Positions 5,377-6,553 of a DNA stretch of 6,553 bases are shown here, one piece after another (the first letter of the stretch is position 1; the number at the start of each line of letters is the position of its first letter). A program made the translations under genes and the position numbers. The notes under the pieces are model-generated. The model did not search any database and was not told the DNA's origin. It saw only the letters and a program-made list of their open reading frames with translations. The DNA is from Acidiferrobacter sp. (lineage in GTDB: Bacteria > Pseudomonadota > Gammaproteobacteria > Acidiferrobacterales > Acidiferrobacteraceae), in contig DAHWGZ010000095.1 in assembly GCA_027335965.1 (NCBI GenBank), forward strand, positions 1 through 6,553, read 5' to 3'.

Positions 5377-6553
5377 ATGAAGTGCAAGGTATTGACGGCT
5401 GCGGTGAGCGCGGCTTTGGTGGTGGTTCCGATGGCCGCCGTGGCCGGCGTCAAGATCGGCGGCATGGCGCAAGGGGAGATCGGTTACTGGAAGGACTCCA
5501 GCAATGGCGTGGTGCGGAGCCAGGGCACGAACATGCTCGACAACGGTCGCGGCCGCCTGTGGGTCGAGGCCAACCAGAAGCTCGGCTATGGCCTCACCGG
5601 CATGGCCTACTACATGCTGAAGATCAATACCGTGGGCGGTAGCAGCAAGGCCTCGGGCATTGATCAGTCTCCGTACGCGCCGGGCACCGATGCCGGCGAG
5701 AAGTACGTGGGCCTGAAGGGGGGCTTCGGCTCGATCGAGCTCGGCAATATCGCGAGCCCCTACAAGTACACCGGCGGCGTCATGTGGGATGCCTTCGTCA
5801 CCACCGACCTGCAGGCGCGCGGCAACGGCGGCATGTCCGCCGGCGTGTTCGGCCAGAACGGCTTCATGTCGAACTCCATCCTCTACCAGTCGCCGGACTT
5901 CAGCGGCTTCCACGTGGCCTTCGCCTACAGCCCCATGAATGCCGGCGTCAACGGCAGCAATACGGCAAACCAACTCACCGCTCAGCACGGCGATTACGCC
6001 GGTGCCGTGCAGTGGAAGGCCATGGGCTGGAGCCTCTTCGTGGCCCGCGACCATGCCTCGGCCCCGGGCGGCGACCAGACCTTCAAGCCCTATGCCGCCC
6101 CGATCGGGGTCGGTAATGGCCTGACGTACGCGTTCCCCGCGGGCGGCAAGCCTAATGCTGGAGGTGTTACATCCGGGGTGGCCCAGAACAACACCAAGTT
6201 CGGCGTGAAGTACGACTTCGGCCCGGTGGCGCTCATGGGTCAGGTGGAAAACCTTCAGACCGCCGGCGAGGCCCATCCGACGCGCGACTACTTCCTCGGG
6301 GTCGATGGCTATGCCGGCCACTGGGCGCCGGCGCTGCAGGTGGGCGAGACCACCGACAAGTATACCCCCGGCACCGACATCAAGGTGAGCTACATCGCGG
6401 TGGGTACCTTCTACAACTTCAAGAAGGGCTTCAGCCTCTACGGCGGTTACCGGCGCACGCACATCACCGGGGCGTCCTCGGCGGCCGCGATCGCCGCGGG
6501 TGCCAGCAACGGCACCCAGAGCGTGTTCTCGATCGGCATGCGCAAGGTGTTCT
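5377..6553 (+). CDS. Outer-membrane general porin (Gram-negative porin family)
   Basis: A 392-residue porin precursor forming a beta-barrel channel for small solutes in the outer membrane. The only missing part is the end of the stop codon: base 6553 is the T of codon 393. The signal peptide is residues 1-23 (basic MKCK, hydrophobic core, cleavage after AVA), leaving a mature chain of 369 residues. The mature chain begins with a strand (GVKIGGMAQGEIGYW) and contains no cysteine. EKYVGLKGGFGSIELGN (108-124) matches the porin signature usually seen as FVGLKG-FG-LGR, followed by the stretch that should fold into the constriction loop. NSILYQSPDFSGF (166-178) and GVKYDFGPVALMGQ (276-289) are typical amphipathic strands. 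The chain ends SIGMRKVF, with the terminal Phe recognised by the BAM machinery. The length fits 16-stranded trimeric porins (about 340-400). A small Ala/Gly/Ser-rich segment (365-379) is probably the last surface loop. Substrate preference cannot be read from the sequence. Confidence 0.93.
   Translation, partial: MKCKVLTAAVSAALVVVPMAAVAGVKIGGMAQGEIGYWKDSSNGVVRSQGTNMLDNGRGRLWVEANQKLGYGLTGMAYYMLKINTVGGSSKASGIDQSPYAPGTDAGEKYVGLKGGFGSIELGNIASPYKYTGGVMWDAFVTTDLQARGNGGMSAGVFGQNGFMSNSILYQSPDFSGFHVAFAYSPMNAGVNGSNTANQLTAQHGDYAGAVQWKAMGWSLFVARDHASAPGGDQTFKPYAAPIGVGNGLTYAFPAGGKPNAGGVTSGVAQNNTKFGVKYDFGPVALMGQVENLQTAGEAHPTRDYFLGVDGYAGHWAPALQVGETTDKYTPGTDIKVSYIAVGTFYNFKKGFSLYGGYRRTHITGASSAAAIAAGASNGTQSVFSIGMRKVF

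Noticed and set aside
5353..6462. Long open frame of 369 codons on the minus strand opposite the porin
   Set aside because: It is a mirror of the porin codons, a common by-product of GC-rich third positions. The plus-strand frame has a signal peptide, porin signatures, a strong ribosome site and a terminal Phe.

Overview
The window is GC-rich and has long, regular coding frames with high G+C at third codon positions. A cleaved-signal porin ending in Phe, a two-membrane-segment c-di-GMP protein and an HNH endonuclease all fit a Gram-negative proteobacterium of the beta/gamma group. A high-GC chemolithotroph is a guess I cannot confirm from this sequence.

Layout, left to right. (1) 3-200 (+): the 3' end of an unrecognised gene that starts outside the window. 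(2) 201-367: a short gap between converging genes with no clear feature. (3) 368-5094: three genes, all on the minus strand, so their order of reading runs right to left. They are a 1054-aa membrane-bound GGDEF/EAL protein (5094 to 1930), a 163-aa membrane-anchored protein of unknown function (1874 to 1383) and an HNH endonuclease (1303 to 368). The gaps are 55 and 79 bp and hold no stem-loop followed by a T-run, so co-transcription is possible. (4) 5095-5376: a divergent control region with an AT-rich patch, a mirrored GCTTGC motif, a good extended -10 promoter candidate for the porin and a stable hairpin in the porin leader. (5) 5377-6553 (+): a general porin, complete except for the last two bases of its stop codon.

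How the parts may work together. The large protein looks like a periplasm-to-cytoplasm sensor that makes and/or breaks down cyclic di-GMP. It has a Cache-like outer domain, a GAF domain, and GGDEF and EAL domains with intact catalytic motifs. A C-terminal segment has the His/Cys spacing of a CZB zinc-binding domain. Its promoter region is shared, back to back, with the porin, so the two could be co-regulated. The HNH protein belongs to the predicted restriction endonuclease type with an N-terminal DNA-reading domain. Its position behind a signalling gene is probably incidental.

The items most worth a second look are the CZB-like tail, the Cys/His cluster in the periplasmic sensor, the HNH enzyme's recognition domain, and the porin leader hairpin next to the predicted transcription start. 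I found no CRISPR array, tRNA, rRNA, insertion sequence or obvious new multi-gene system.
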